Source of the DNA: Lolium rigidum
Lineage: Eukaryota; Streptophyta; Magnoliopsida; Poales; Poaceae
Direction: 5' to 3'
DNA length: 64,000 bases
Assembly: GCF_022539505.1 (NCBI RefSeq)
Contig: NC_061510.1
Span: 223,160,043 to 223,224,042 of the forward strand
Position numbers and translations under genes: made by a program
Shown here: positions 11,390 to 23,378 of the stretch, in pieces
Layout of the letters: each line of letters opens with the position of its first letter
Numbering within the stretch: position 1 is the stretch's first letter
Notes under the pieces: model-generated
Database searches by the model: none
Seen by the model: only the letters and a program-made list of their open reading frames with translations
What the model was told of the DNA's origin: nothing

Positions 11390-14018
11390 AAGAAAAGTAT
11401 GAATACGGTTTTGCCCAATTTTAGCATTCACCTTGTGTTGTTAGATAAGGTCAACTTGTTAAGTCAATGTTGCGCCATAGAATATGTAGATATCAAGGGG
11501 CATCATCAATCAAGTCCAACCTTCTCTTCACAATACTTACTATTTTTCACTGCTGTCGTAATAATTTCGAACACTAATCATGACTTCGTACCTTGCCCAA
11601 CGAACTCACATAATAAAAAAAGGTCAAAAGTTTCCGAAAGGGGTCATCTAGATGGAGTTTTCACTAGATAGGGTAATATGTATCTCAAATACACAAATAA
11701 AGGGTAAAAAGTGAAATTCATTCTAATTTTTATGATGGAAACAAAACCCATACCGTAGTACTAACGAAATTCAGAAAGAAAAGTAAGCTAAAGTATGGAC
11801 CAACATTTAAACAGGGACAATGGTAAATTTGCTAGGGCTGATCAAGTGGCTCAAGGGTCCATCCATCGGATAGTAGTTGGGTGCATATCTATGCTTTTTT
11901 ATGGGGGTGTGATATTTTTAATTTGACCCAACGAACATCTTCAAGGTCGGTTCCATCAAATAAAAATCCAGCAGTTTGCGAAGTATGTAAGAAAATAATA
12001 GCCATCTTGCGCTGGGAGGTGCATGTCAGAGTCTATAAACTGCATATGTTAGATCTCCATTGAAATGACGCATAAAGCATGCAACATTTCCGGTCTTCCT
12101 AATCATCTGGCACACAGCTACCTCTCCACCGAGCACCATCTTGCAATGGGAAGGCGAGAGTATCAGTTGTGGTGTCATTTTTAAAAACGTGTAGTCAGAA
12201 TGTTAACATAGAGAGAAAGGATAGATGCGTAAACTATAATATCTTCAGATAGTTGCAAGTAGGGGTGATGGGTGGAGCTAGAGAAGTGGGACGATGGAGT
12301 ACATACTACCTTCACACCTTGAAAATACCAGAAATTGCTACCTTCACACCTTGAAAATGCCAGCAATTTGGTTTCATTAAGGCGGAATCATAAATTACAC
12401 GCTCCCTATGCGTAAATACCGTGGGGAATAGGAACGATACTTGGCTAGAAAGCTATAAAATGAAAAGCTTGACATATCATCTTTGATTGGTTAGTTGCAG
12501 GCTGTTGCTATGGTTAGGCCACTATCTACGCAAAAGATTGAACTGAAATAATCAATATATAATACGATAATGGCTGGCCTCTTGCGACAAGAGTAGGTCA
12601 AATGGTACCAACACTCCAAGGCCCAATTCATTTTGGAATGATACTCAAACACAAGATTCTTCTACAATGTCGCTAATGGCTGACATCAGAAGAAACTTCA
12701 TTCTCTTGTACATGATGAGGGTACGATTGAGGGACATGAGTAACTTAAATCATACATTATTAATTACTATAAAAATCTTTTTCGGGAATCAGAAGAAGGA
12801 AACTCTCAATGGATGAGTCCTAAATAGACATCATTCATCAAGTTTTCGATGAGTATAATGCCTATCCTACTACGCTTTATTCAGAGGATGAGGTAAGAAA
12901 GGTTGTTTTCCTCATGGAGCACAACAAAGCCTCAGTTGATTTCCCAACAGAGTTCTATCAAAACTTCTCGGAGATAATCAAATCGAGAGTGATGGCATTG
13001 TTCAGTGCTTTGCATGATGGAAAAATGAAGCTATTTTGCCTTAATTTTGGTGAGGTGATTTTGTTGCCTAAGGTTAAGCCGGAAGATCAAGGAGGACTTT
13101 GTATTCATAACCTTGAGGCAAAAAACTGAGCTCTCATTGGAAAATGGTTATTCAAGCTTCTGAGTTCTGACTAAAGATGGGATTGGCAAACCATCCTAAA
13201 GAGATAGTATGTCAGCTCAAAGGCTTTGTCCCAAATTTATTGAAAACCTTTGTCCTCACACTTCTGGGCTGGCCTTATGGCGACAAAGAAATTCTTATTT
13301 CCATATGTATCTTTGTCTATCAAGGATGGATCTCGAATAAGGTTCTGGGAAGATAAGTGGGTTGGTAATGCTACTCTTCTACACTATATAACATTGTGTG
13401 TCACAAATCGGATACATTAGCAAAGTTGATGGAAACATCATCTCTGAATGTGACGTTCACCCATGATCTTGTTGCTCCAAGGCAAGTATCCTGTATGCTT
13501 TGTTTCAACGTCTGGCTATGTCTAGCTGAAGCATGGGACTAAGGAGTTTCTTTTGAATTTACACGAGAGTGGCAAATTCTCCGTCGGCTCCACGTATAGT
13601 GCTTTGATCTAGCTTGACGCGTCGGTTGATAATAATATTTTTTTTTTGGAAAATGAAGATACCACTGAAAATTAAGGTTGGTATGGTATCTTCGTAGATG
13701 GGTAATTCTCACTAAGGAGAATCTTGCAAAACATAATTTGCACGGAAGTAAAAAAGTGTGTCTTCTATCAACACGAGGAGACTATCAAACACTAATTCTT
13801 CCAGTGCCAGTTTGCTAGATTCTATATGGACTGTCATCCAAATAGGTTCTACTTTATGCCCGTCACGTAGCGTTCCTAATATATTCGACAACTGGCTAAA
13901 TGTGGCTGATTATAGGTTTATGACTCCTTTAATTCGAATAATTTGTATAGAAATTGTGTAGGATTTGGATCTTATGGGAAAATTTCCTACACAAGTTATT
14001 TGATTCATGGCAACTAAT
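11390..14018 (+). repeat. 2.6-kb direct repeat, copy 1
   Basis: Starts with AAGAAAAGTATGAATACGG and ends near TTATTTGATTCATGGCAAC. The same segment recurs at 15629-18250 in the same orientation, with scattered substitutions and small indels. Both copies share the same internal deletion in the LINE frame, so the segment was duplicated after that deletion. The first 1.1 kb is non-coding; the rest is the LINE remnant. Confidence 0.85.
12590..13990 (+). pseudogene. LINE (non-LTR) ORF2 remnant, copy 1
   Basis: Shifting frames, the plus strand shows the hallmarks of a grass LINE ORF2. These include LKSYIINYYKNLF upstream of the RT near 12750, MEHNKASVDFPTEFYQNF (12914 on; the usual PGPDG is lost), LNFGEVILLPK, then a deletion that removes the catalytic RT core, and GGLCIHNLEAKN followed by WLFKLL. 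Further on come a FWEDKW-like tryptophan motif near 13345 and the zf-RVT-like C terminus with GSKKVCLL (13744 on). Stops and frameshifts are many. It cannot make reverse transcriptase. Confidence 0.8.
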
Positions 14019-15628
14019 CCTATGTTTGAACAAGAACAACACGGAGGCAGCGACATGATTAAGAAAATCAATTGGTATATGCATATCATGCTAGTTGAAT
14101 TTTTTTCCCGCTATGGATTTTTGTGCGTGCGGTGAATTTAGCTATATTGAAACGCCATGTTAGCATTGACAGATTGACTCGGAAATGTATCATCAAAAGG
14201 TTCTAAAACATATATAAGATCATTTTAAAACTATACAAAGGTACACTTTTTTACATATTACCTTTGGTCTATAATTATCCACCTCATTGGTGGAAAAATA
14301 AAAATTTCATATATTTACCCGTCTCCAAAATTCCTTTAAAATTTCAATAGATGTTCTACTCTGTTTGATTTTTTTATGGATTCCAAAATATATTTTATAT
14401 AGAAATTTTGTACTACACTAAAAACAATTTCAATAGAATACATTGGTAAAAATTCTCTAAATACAACAATTGTTCTCTGAAAAAATTCTGAAATAAGTAT
14501 TGACGAGTTATAAAAAATTTTGAACGGAGAGGCGCGCGAAGGGTGTGAAAGCATATACTATTCATGCGGATGATACAAGTATACAAAGCCCCTTGGACAG
14601 AACAAGGTATTACAATATGTGGCCGAGAAATTGCAATCAAGGCACTAAATCATAACATGAAAACGTGATCCAGTCCATAGCCTTCTGGACCCCGACCAGA
14701 GACCTGCAGCACCGAGAGCATCGTCGCAGCCACCGGGGACCATGTCACTTGGGGCGTCAATGAAAATTAGTCCTAGGCTGAGGTCAAAAAAGATCCTCAC
14801 ATAGAGGATGAAGATACGGGGAAGAATATCTCTTGCTAGCATGGAGTGTCTCAAACGCCGAAGCTTGGGAACTCCATCTACTACAGCTTCAAGTGTGCGT
14901 GCAGCCGCACGTGCAGGTACTTTTCGCCGAGCACCTGACTGTGGAAGCACATCTTCCTCTTTCCCCTCCTGTCTATCACCACGACCAGAATGAGTGAATC
15001 GAGGAGCCTACATACCCACACAAGACCAAGCTCCGTGCTCAAGCTAGCTGTATTGATTGGGGGGACACTATTCCAAGTCTTTGGTTCCGTGTGCCAGAGC
15101 ACCGTGAGCAACCTCATCGCTGCCTCCATTTCCAAGGAGCAGCTCGTCCTCTCCAGGCGCAGATACCCCAACGGGATACCGCCACTCTAGCACATATGCC
15201 TACAACGACAGCTAGGATAATATACATAGGAGGTCTTGCTACCCTCCCCCACCATCTTCGGCCAACAGATCGATCTGGGAGGGAGAGGAGTCATGGAGTA
15301 GTAGGTGACTCTCAAGAAGCAATGATCGTACACCTACGGACCGTTAGGGTTACAAAAATGTCTACGGACTGACATGCAATCAATTGACTGGATGATCTTG
15401 GATTATCCCCTTGAATCACGGTGCATGTTCTGCTGTGGCACGTTGCTATCTGATATCCAATTTTATGCATGTGTAGCATTACTACTCAAGAAGAGGAGGG
15501 GAGGAGAGAAGGAAAGGGGGAGCCCGCTCGAGTTATAACTTTAAGTGAATTTCTCTTATTACCCCACAATTGTGTGTTTGTGACACAAAAACCCCATCTA
15601 GTAAAAGTTTTACCGAAATGTCCCATTT
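14019..15628. other. spacer between the two LINE-bearing repeats
   Basis: AT-rich at 14019-14530. 14640-15370 is less AT-rich and has overlapping short frames on both strands (for example a plus frame at 14990-15190 containing LKLAVLIGGTLFQVFGSV). None is recognised or clearly spliced. No RNA gene was seen. Confidence 0.35.
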
Positions 15629-18250
15629 AAGAAAAGTATGAATACGGTTTTACCCAATTTTAGCATTCGCCTTTTTTTGTTAGATAAGGTCAACATGTTA
15701 AGTCAATGTTGTGCCATAGAATATGTAGATATCAAGGGGCATCATCAATCAAGTCCAACCTTCTCTTCACAATACTTACTATTTTCACCGCTGTCCTAAT
15801 AATTTTGAGCAGTAATCATGACTTCGTACCTTGTCCAATGAACTCACATCATAAAAAGGTCCAAAGTTTCTGAAAGGGGTCATCCAGATGGAGTTTTCAC
15901 TAGATAGGGTAATTAGTATCACAAATACACAACTAAAGGGTAAAAAGTGAAATTCGTTCTATTTTTTATGATGGAAACAAAATCCATACCGTAGTACTAA
16001 CGAAATTCAGAAAGAAAAGTAAGCTAAACTCAGGACGAACATTCAAACAGGGACAACGGTAAATTTGCAAGGGCTGATCAAGCGGCTCAAAGGTCCACCA
16101 TCGGATAGTAGTTGGGTGCCTATCTATGCTTTTTTATGGGGGTGTGATATTTTTCTTTTGACCCAACAAACATCTTCAAGGTCGGTTCCATCAAATAAAA
16201 ATCCGGCAGTTTGCAAAGTATGTAAGAAAACAATAGCCATCTTGTGTTGGGAGGTGCATGTCAGAGTCTATAAACTGCATATGTTAGATCGCCATTGAAA
16301 TGACGCATAAAGCATGCAAAATTTCCGGTCTTCCTAATCATCTGGCACACAGCTACCTCTCCACCGAGCACCATCTTTCAATGGGAAGGCGAGAGTATCA
16401 GTTGTGGTGTCATTTTTAAAAAAACGTGTAGTCAGAATGTTAACATAGAGAGAAAGGATAGATGCGGAAACTATAATATCTTCAGATAGTTGCAAGTAGG
16501 GGTGATGGGTGGAGCTAGAGAAGTGGGACGGTGGAGTACATACTACCTTCACACCTGGAAAATACCAGCAAATGCTACCTTCACACCCTGAAAATGCCAG
16601 CAATTTGGTTTCATTAAGGTGGAATTATAAATTACACGCTCCGTATGCGTAAATACCTTGGTGAATAGAAACGATACTTGGCTTGAAAGCTAAAAAATGA
16701 AAAGTTTGATATATCATCTTTGATTGGTGAGTTGCAGGCTGTTGCTATGGTTAGGCCGCTATCTACGCAAAAGATTGAACTAAAATAATCAATATATAAT
16801 ACGGCAATGGATGGCCTCTTGCGACAAAAGTAGGTCAAATGGTACCAACACTCCAAAGCCATATTCATTTTGGAATGAGACTCAAACACAAGATACTTCT
16901 ACAATGTCGATAATGGCTGACATCAGAAGAAACTTCATTCTCTTGTACATGATGAGGGTACGATTGAGGGACATGAGTAACTTAAATCATCCTTTACTAA
17001 TTACTATAAAAATCTTTTTCGGGAATCAGAAGAAGGAAACTCTCAATGGATGAGTCCCACATAGACATCATTCATCAAGTTTTCGATGAGTATAATGCCT
17101 ATATTACTACGCTTTATTCAGAGGATGAGGTAAGAAAGGTTGTTTTCAAATGGAGCACAACAAAGCCTCAGTTGATTTCCCAATAGAGTTCTATCAAAAC
17201 TTCTCGTAGATAATCAAATCGAGAGTGATGGCATTGTTCAGTGCTTTGCATGATGGAAAAATGAAGCTATTTTTCCTTAATTTTGGTGAGATGATTTTGT
17301 TGCCTAAGGTTAACGAAGCCGGAAGATCAAGGAGGACTTTGTATTCATAACCTTGAGGTAAAAAACTGAGCTCTCATTGGAAAATGGTTATTCAATCTTC
17401 TGAGTTCTGACTGAGGATGGGATTTGGCAAACCATCCTAAAGAGATAGTATGTCAGCTCAAAGGATTTGCCCCAAATTTATTGAAAACCTTTGTCCTCAC
17501 ACTTTTGGGCTGGCCTTATGGCGACAAAGAAATTCTTCTTCCATATGTGTCTTTGTCTATCAAGGATGGATCTCGGATAAGGTTTTGGAAAGATAAGTGG
17601 GTTGGTAATGCCACTCTCCTACACTATACAACATTGTGTGTCACAAATTGGATACATTAGCAAAGTTGATGGAAACATCATCTCCGAATGTGACGTTCAC
17701 CCAGGATCTTGTTGGCCCAAGGCAAGCATCATGTATGCTTTGTTTCAACGTCTGGCTATTAGCTGAAGCATGGGACTAAGGAGTTTCTTTTGAATTTACA
17801 CGAGAGTGGCAAATTCTCCGTCGGCTCCACATATAGTGCTTTGATCTAGCTTGACGCGTCGGTTGATAATAATATTATTTTTTGGAAAACGAAGATATTG
17901 CTGAAATTAAGGTTGGTATGGTATCTTCGTAGATGGGTAATTCTCACTAAGGACAATCATGCAAAACATAATTCGCACGGGAGTAAACAAGCGTGTCTTC
18001 TGTTAACACGAGGAGACTATCAAACACTAATTCTTACAGTGCCAATTTGCTAGATTCTATATGGTCAGTCATCCAAATAGGTTCTACTTTATGCCCGTCA
18101 CGTAGCGTTCCTAATATATTCGACAACTGGCTAAATGTGGTTGATTATAGGTTTATGGCTCCTTTAATTTGTAGGATTTGTATAGAAATTGTGTAGAATT
18201 TGGATCCTATGGGAAAATTTTCTACACAAGTTATTTGATTCATGGCAACT
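15629..18250 (+). repeat. 2.6-kb direct repeat, copy 2
   Basis: Second copy of the segment at 11390-14018, same orientation. The two copies are close enough to read side by side, with small indels (for example a 3-bp insertion near 17312). Flanks on both sides differ from copy 1, which fixes the repeat limits. Confidence 0.85.
16820..18215 (+). pseudogene. LINE ORF2 remnant, copy 2
   Basis: Same decayed LINE frame as copy 1, with the same loss of the RT catalytic region. The best kept part is 17424-17660, which reads ASIKDG-like SLSIKDGSRIRFWKDKWVGN, the segment upstream of the zf-RVT domain. The tail near 17993-18196 reads LLDSIWSVIQIGSTLCPSRS. It is inactive. Confidence 0.78.
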
Positions 18251-20007
18251 GATAATAAAAATTGTTATCTCTTGCAAGTTATCTACCAGTGCATTATTTT
18301 TGTCATTTCATGATCGCTACTTCAGCGTGTAGGGAATTGCGATCTATTTAAAAAGGAATCTACACGGTTGAAGGACACCGGGAGGAAAAAAAATCCCAAC
18401 ATGGGTGGCAATATAATCTACAGATTTGACCTCCTCCTCTTTAGGCGTCCATACTTATTCGGAGATGATCACTTGTATTGGGCATGTTCTATTTGTATTG
18501 TAGGGTGCCGAACGGTTACACGGCTATGTGCATCTCAATTATTCAAAGACCGAGCGTAATGCTTAAATATTTTAGTAATAAAACGTCCTAACTCAAAAAA
18601 TAGAACAAGTATGGCCTCAAGTATTTTCATAAGTGGCCAATGTAAATTGGCACGGTCCATAACGTAGCTTCTCCCCTGGTTGCCCCAGCCTCTTCGAGAA
18701 CTAGGTGATGCCCCGTGCGTTGCTGCGGAATATGTTGCGATTTTTTATGAATTGTACTCATTCTGCAAATAAATTGAATTAGCATGAAAAACAACTTACA
18801 ATACACTTACCTATAGCATAACAGTAAAAATCACAGACCTTGTTTGGAAATAAATATTGGGGGATTGACACAATGATAACCTTGTGAAGAACGGAAGCTA
18901 CATATCCCATACGACTGTTCTTTTTGCAAGGAATTCAGCTTATTGCCAAAGTATGCTAACTTTCTTGGCCCGACAACATATTACAAATGTGAGCAGGTAA
19001 GGAGAAAGCATAAAACAGTGTGTACATGTACTTATATTTCCGATTAGCTATTCTATTGAGCTTAAAAACAACGCTCCTATTGTACTTACGATGAATAGTA
19101 CACATGAGAAGGTCTCATTCTCCAACCAAAAAGAACATGAATCACAAAATATTAATCTAATTATGAAGCAAAGTTCTTCATCCGAAGTTAGGAGCATGTT
19201 TGACAAACTAATGGATCTGCTTGAAGACCATGAGGAAACCACAGCTATGCCACGCCAGCTCAAGAAACTGCACACTAAGTACAAATATATATTTAGTGAA
19301 AGTGGTTTAACATCATATGACACATTGTTATTCAACTGCAAAAATGGCAATGAGATAAATATGAACTGAATCGATTTAGCAATGCCAAAATCATGGTGAA
19401 GAACCACACAAAATAATCAATCTCACATCAGATAACTTGACATTTTTTTCTTCGCAAATGCAAAGTTATCGAGCTGCTCAAGAGAAAATTTAAGATGAAC
19501 ATATCTCCAACAAAATACAAATAGGAGACCGGTGAGAGCCTGTACAATGTATCAGATCTCATGTGGCATGTCACCTGCTTTGAATAACCTGCAATATTCT
19601 TTGCAAATACAAAGTTATCGGGCTGCACACAGAAAATTTAAGATGAACATGTCTCTACAAATAGGATACCGGTGTGAGCATGTACAAACGTATCCGATCT
19701 CATGTGGCATGCCACCTGCTTTGAATAACCTGCAATCAATATAAACATGCTTTAAACCAAACCAATATTTTGCTTAATGTATCCTAAGATTTGTATAAAT
19801 GTACAAAAGGACCATCTTTTGCTGGTGCAAACTCTATTGCTTAAAACACTCGGAGTTGGAGATAATAAAATAAATCACAGGTAGAAGCTGTGCCAGAACA
19901 CATGTATGACCCCATATCATACTCAAGGAAGTTATGGTAAAAATAATAAAAAGCCGAGTGCGAGAGAATAATTTAACAATAAAGAAGCAAAATAGTAGAT
20001 GAAGATT
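18251..20007. other. intergenic stretch, no firm gene
   Basis: AT-rich. A 92-codon plus-strand frame at 19091-19369 begins MNSTHEKVSFSNQKEHESQN and has a hydrophilic, Lys/Glu-rich composition, but no recognised domain or splice partner. I do not call it a gene. A local tandem duplication lies at 19450-19737. Confidence 0.35.
19450..19737 (+). repeat. tandem duplication, about 140 bp x 2
   Basis: Copy A (19450-19596) and copy B (19598-19737) share GCAAAT(G/A)CAAAGTTATCG at their start and TGAATAACCTGCAAT at their end, with a few substitutions and a short indel. No coding potential is seen. Confidence 0.75.
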
Positions 20008-20340
20008 CACTAGTAGGAAAAACCTCATCAGTGGCGCACCAAAAATTGATTCTATGGCGCATGGGAGGTGCGCCACAGAAACGTCGCCACAAAAATAAGC
20101 TTTCTGTGGCGCACCAGCCCATGCGCCACAGAATTAAGGTTTCTGTGGCGCACGTGCTCTTAGGTGCGCCACAGAAAAGACTGCGCCACCGAATTGGTTT
20201 GCAGTGCGTCACAGAATTTGCTTGTATTATACACGATTTTGTGCTGCCTCCTGTACACATGCAGTTTATAAACAGCAATATACAGATATACAGGTTATAT
20301 ACAGCAACATTCAGATATAATATAAATATCATGTACATTG
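20008..20340 (+). mobile_element. CACTA-type terminus with subterminal repeats
   Basis: Starts with CACTAGTAGGAAAAACC, the usual grass CACTA end. Over the next 210 bp it carries about eight copies, in both orientations, of a motif close to TTTCTGTGGCGCAC / GTGCGCCACAGAAA. Such subterminal arrays bind the CACTA transposase. The opposite terminus was not found in the window and no transposase frame is seen. The element is truncated or its far end has been lost to nested insertions. Confidence 0.65.
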
Positions 20341-20636
20341 CACGGATATAACATAGACATCATCATCACATTACTTAGATCCCGATCGAGATACATATAT
20401 AGTGGCAAGTGTCAAATGTTTTGCATACAACTCTTAATTCATACAAAATTCACAATTTCGAGATACAAAGTAGTCTTCATCCTACAAAGTAGTCTTCATC
20501 CGGTTCCTCCTTTGCTCCGTCATCTCTACCCACCAGAGCTCGCTTGCATCGGGGTCCTTCATCCAGTTCCTACTATGATGAAAATGGAAGAAAGTGAGAC
20601 CAACAAGTCCGATGCACAAGAGAAATGGAATAAATG

Positions 20637-21070
20637 CCTCATACATTGTTGGTCAACACAAATATTAACATTCAGGGACGGTGTAAGTGAGACCAGTCCG
20701 ATGCACAAGAGATTGATATTTGTGCTATCTTACCGAGGCTCACTTACGCCGCTCCCGAGTGTACGGTGACCAAACATTTTAATCATCGGCATTTTGAAAA
20801 TCTCAAAACAAATGGAATGACAAAATGGAATAAGTGCCTCATACATTGTTGGTCAACACAAATATTAACATTCAGGGATGGCGTAAGTGAGACCAAGTCC
20901 GATGCACAAGAGATTGATATTTGTGCTATCTTACCAGGCTCACTTACGCCACCCCCAAGTGTACGGTGACCAAACATTTTAATCATCGGTATTTTGAAAA
21001 TCTCAAAGCAAATGGAATGACAAAATAGAATATGTGCCTCATACATTGTTGGTCAACACAAATACTATGG
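20637..21070 (+). repeat. 200-bp tandem array
   Basis: The string CCTCATACATTGTTGGTCAA begins at 20637, 20837 and 21037, a period of 200 bp. Each unit includes a TGCACAAGAGATTGATATTT block and a GTGACCAAACATTTTAATCA block. A diverged unit begins at 21769. The third unit is interrupted after about 30 bp by the inverted repeat at 21080-21695. Confidence 0.85.
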
Positions 21071-21079
21071 TCAGAAACC

Positions 21080-21695
21080 ATAGTTGCAGTATACACCGCC
21101 GTATACTTGCAGAAGGGCCCCCTTTCCCCGGTCGGCGTTCCATCAACGGGTGCTTGACGACACAACAACGTCGATCTGCATCTCCGGCGCAGAACCACGC
21201 CAGTCCCTCGCTGTCCAGTGAACGAGTCCTTGATGCAAAGACCGTGCCGGCCTGCCCAGCATTATGCCGGGCCGTGTTGCCGCGCTTCAAGCCGTGTGTC
21301 TCGCGCCTGCACCGCGTCGCTTCTGCCCGGTGAACCAATAGGCTGATCGTTGGAATAAGGAAACCGATGACAGCCGGTCGCAAGATTAAATTGCGATCGG
21401 CCATCATCGGCTTCCTTATTCCAACGATTAGTCTATTCGTTCACCGGGCAAAAGGCGAAGAGTGCGGGCGCGTGATCGATACGGCCTGAAGCGCGACAAC
21501 AGGGGTCGGCATGATGCTAGGGAGGCTGGCACCGTCTTGGCATTAAGGACTCGTTCACGTACTGGACGACGAGAGAAGAAAAGTGGTGCTGCGCCGGAGA
21601 GGCATGTCGGCGTTGTTGTCTCGTCAAGGACTCGTTCACGGAACGGCGGCCAGGGAAAGGGGGGCTCGTCTACAAAGTATATTGCGGCGTATAGG
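21080..21695. repeat. 0.6-kb inverted repeat (hairpin)
   Basis: Two arms of about 300 bp face each other around 21388. For example, GTTGGAATAAGGAAACCGAT on the left pairs with the complement of CGGCTTCCTTATTCCAACG on the right. Outer ends also match (GTATACACCGCCGTATACTT against a TATATTGCGGCGTATAG complement). Arms have diverged by substitutions and small indels. The unit interrupts the 200-bp tandem array, whose sequence resumes at about 21694. No transposase or clear target duplication is visible. Confidence 0.75.
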
Positions 21696-21938
21696 TGACC
21701 AAACATTCTAATCATCGGCACTAAAATGGAAGAAAGAGCCAAGTGGTATGTCAACTAGATATCATATGCCTCATACTTTGTTGGTCGAAACAAATATTAA
21801 CATCCAGGGATGGAGTCGGTGAGGCCGTGTAGGATGCACAAGTTGATATTTGTGCCATCACACCAAGCCTCACTTGCTCCACCCCGAGTGTACGAGTGAT
21901 CGACCAACCATCTAATCATCGGCAAGTACAAAAACACA

Positions 21939-22438
21939 AACAAACCAGCAACCATGGTGACATAAGTCAAGATGCTCAAACACACATAGCATGCATGGAG
22001 CGAGATGCTCCAAAGGGATTATTCATCACTTGGTATATAGACCAAGTGATGCCGGCAAAGAGAGGCCAATCAAGAACCAAGTAAATCCAGTAAGTGATAG
22101 ATATGCCTAAACAAGCAACAACACATAGCATATCCCAACTAACCGGATGAGACAAGTCTTGGTAGCCAACTCGAATCACCTAGCACCACCTAGCCTTTTA
22201 AAACCATCGAAACAGTCCTTTTTCTTCAAAGGATACCACAGTGGCATTCATTTACATGATCCCCTACTGTGGATATCTCTATTTTCATCAAAGCCAACAA
22301 GAAATAGAAATTTATCATTACTCAGTTGAGTTCAAAACAAAGCTGGGGTACCATAAAGGGATTATTCATCACTTGGCTGGCAAGAGAGAGACCAAGCCTG
22401 AGCTAGTCAATCCAGTAGAGATGGATATGCATAAGTAA
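21939..22438 (+). repeat. 0.5-kb direct repeat, copy 1
   Basis: Begins ACAAACCAGCAACCATGGTG and ends GATATGCATAAG. It recurs at 22752-23268. It contains a short inverted motif, TCACTTGGTATATAGACCAAGTGA. No coding frame was seen. Confidence 0.8.
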
Positions 22439-22751
22439 GCAAGAACACATAGTCTATCCAAGTTAACCAGATAAAACCAACCTTGACAGCCAACTTAATA
22501 ACCTAGCATCACCTAGTCTTTTAAACCATCAGAAACCAAGTGAAGCCTGGTACAAATGGCAAGGACCAGGAATTTGACCAACTCAAGTCACCATGGTTAT
22601 GCCAACCAATTGAATAGTAGCATCTTCCAAATGGAACTAGGAAGAAAACCATCCCGAGATGATTTACCAAGCCAACGAGTTCATGATCGCAAAGGCCAAT
22701 TCAACCACCAAACCATCCAAACCACCAAGCCTACACACTTATCATTACCCA

Positions 22752-23268
22752 ACAAACCAGCAACCATGGTGACATAAGTCAAGATGCTCAAACACACATA
22801 GCATGCATGGAGCGAGATGCTCCAAAGGGATTATTCATCACTTGGTATATAGACCAAGTGATGCCAGCATAAGAGAGGCAAATCAAGAACCAAGTAAATC
22901 CAGTAAGTGATAGATATGCCTAAACAAGCAACAACACATAGCATATCCTAGCTAACCGGATGAGACAAGTCTTGGTAGCCAATCGAATCACCTAGCACCA
23001 CCTAGCCTTTTAAAACCATCGAAACAGATCCTTTTTCTTCAAAGGATACCACGAGTGGCATTCATTTACATGATCCCCTACTGTGGATATCTCTATTTTC
23101 ATCAAAGCCAACAAGAAATAGAAATTTATCATTACTCGGGTTGAGTTTAAAACAAAGCTGGGGTACCATAAAGGGATTATTCATCACTTGGTAGTAACCA
23201 AGTGATGCTGGCAAGAGAGAGGCCAAGCCTGAGCTAGTCAATCCAGTAGAGATGGATATGCATAAGTG
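22752..23268 (+). repeat. 0.5-kb direct repeat, copy 2
   Basis: Nearly the same as 21939-22438, same orientation. Right after the shared GATATGCATAAG the two copies part: copy 2 is followed by TGTAATATCCCAGG, which looks like an LTR start, while copy 1 continues with TAAGCAAGAACAC. Confidence 0.8.
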
Positions 23269-23378
23269 TAATATCCCAGGTATTGGGGTTACAAAAATAG
23301 AGGAAACAGTTGTGTGCATTGCATTCATGCATAGAAAATCCGGGGAATTTTCTCGCTTTCAAGTAAAACTTGTCACAG
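23269..23378 (+). mobile_element. start of an older LTR, split by insertion
   Basis: TGTAATATCCCAGGTATTGG is a plausible LTR 5' end that interrupts the preceding repeat. It runs into the CACAG target site of the retrotransposon at 23379-30556. The text reads smoothly across that insertion into 30562 onward, so the older LTR is split. Its other end was not identified. Confidence 0.4.

Noticed and set aside
10353..11390. 345-codon minus frame over the PIF-like element
   Set aside because: It runs across the element's right tip and target site and is an Arg/Pro/Ala-rich shadow of GC-rich DNA. The protein-like motifs lie in other frames.
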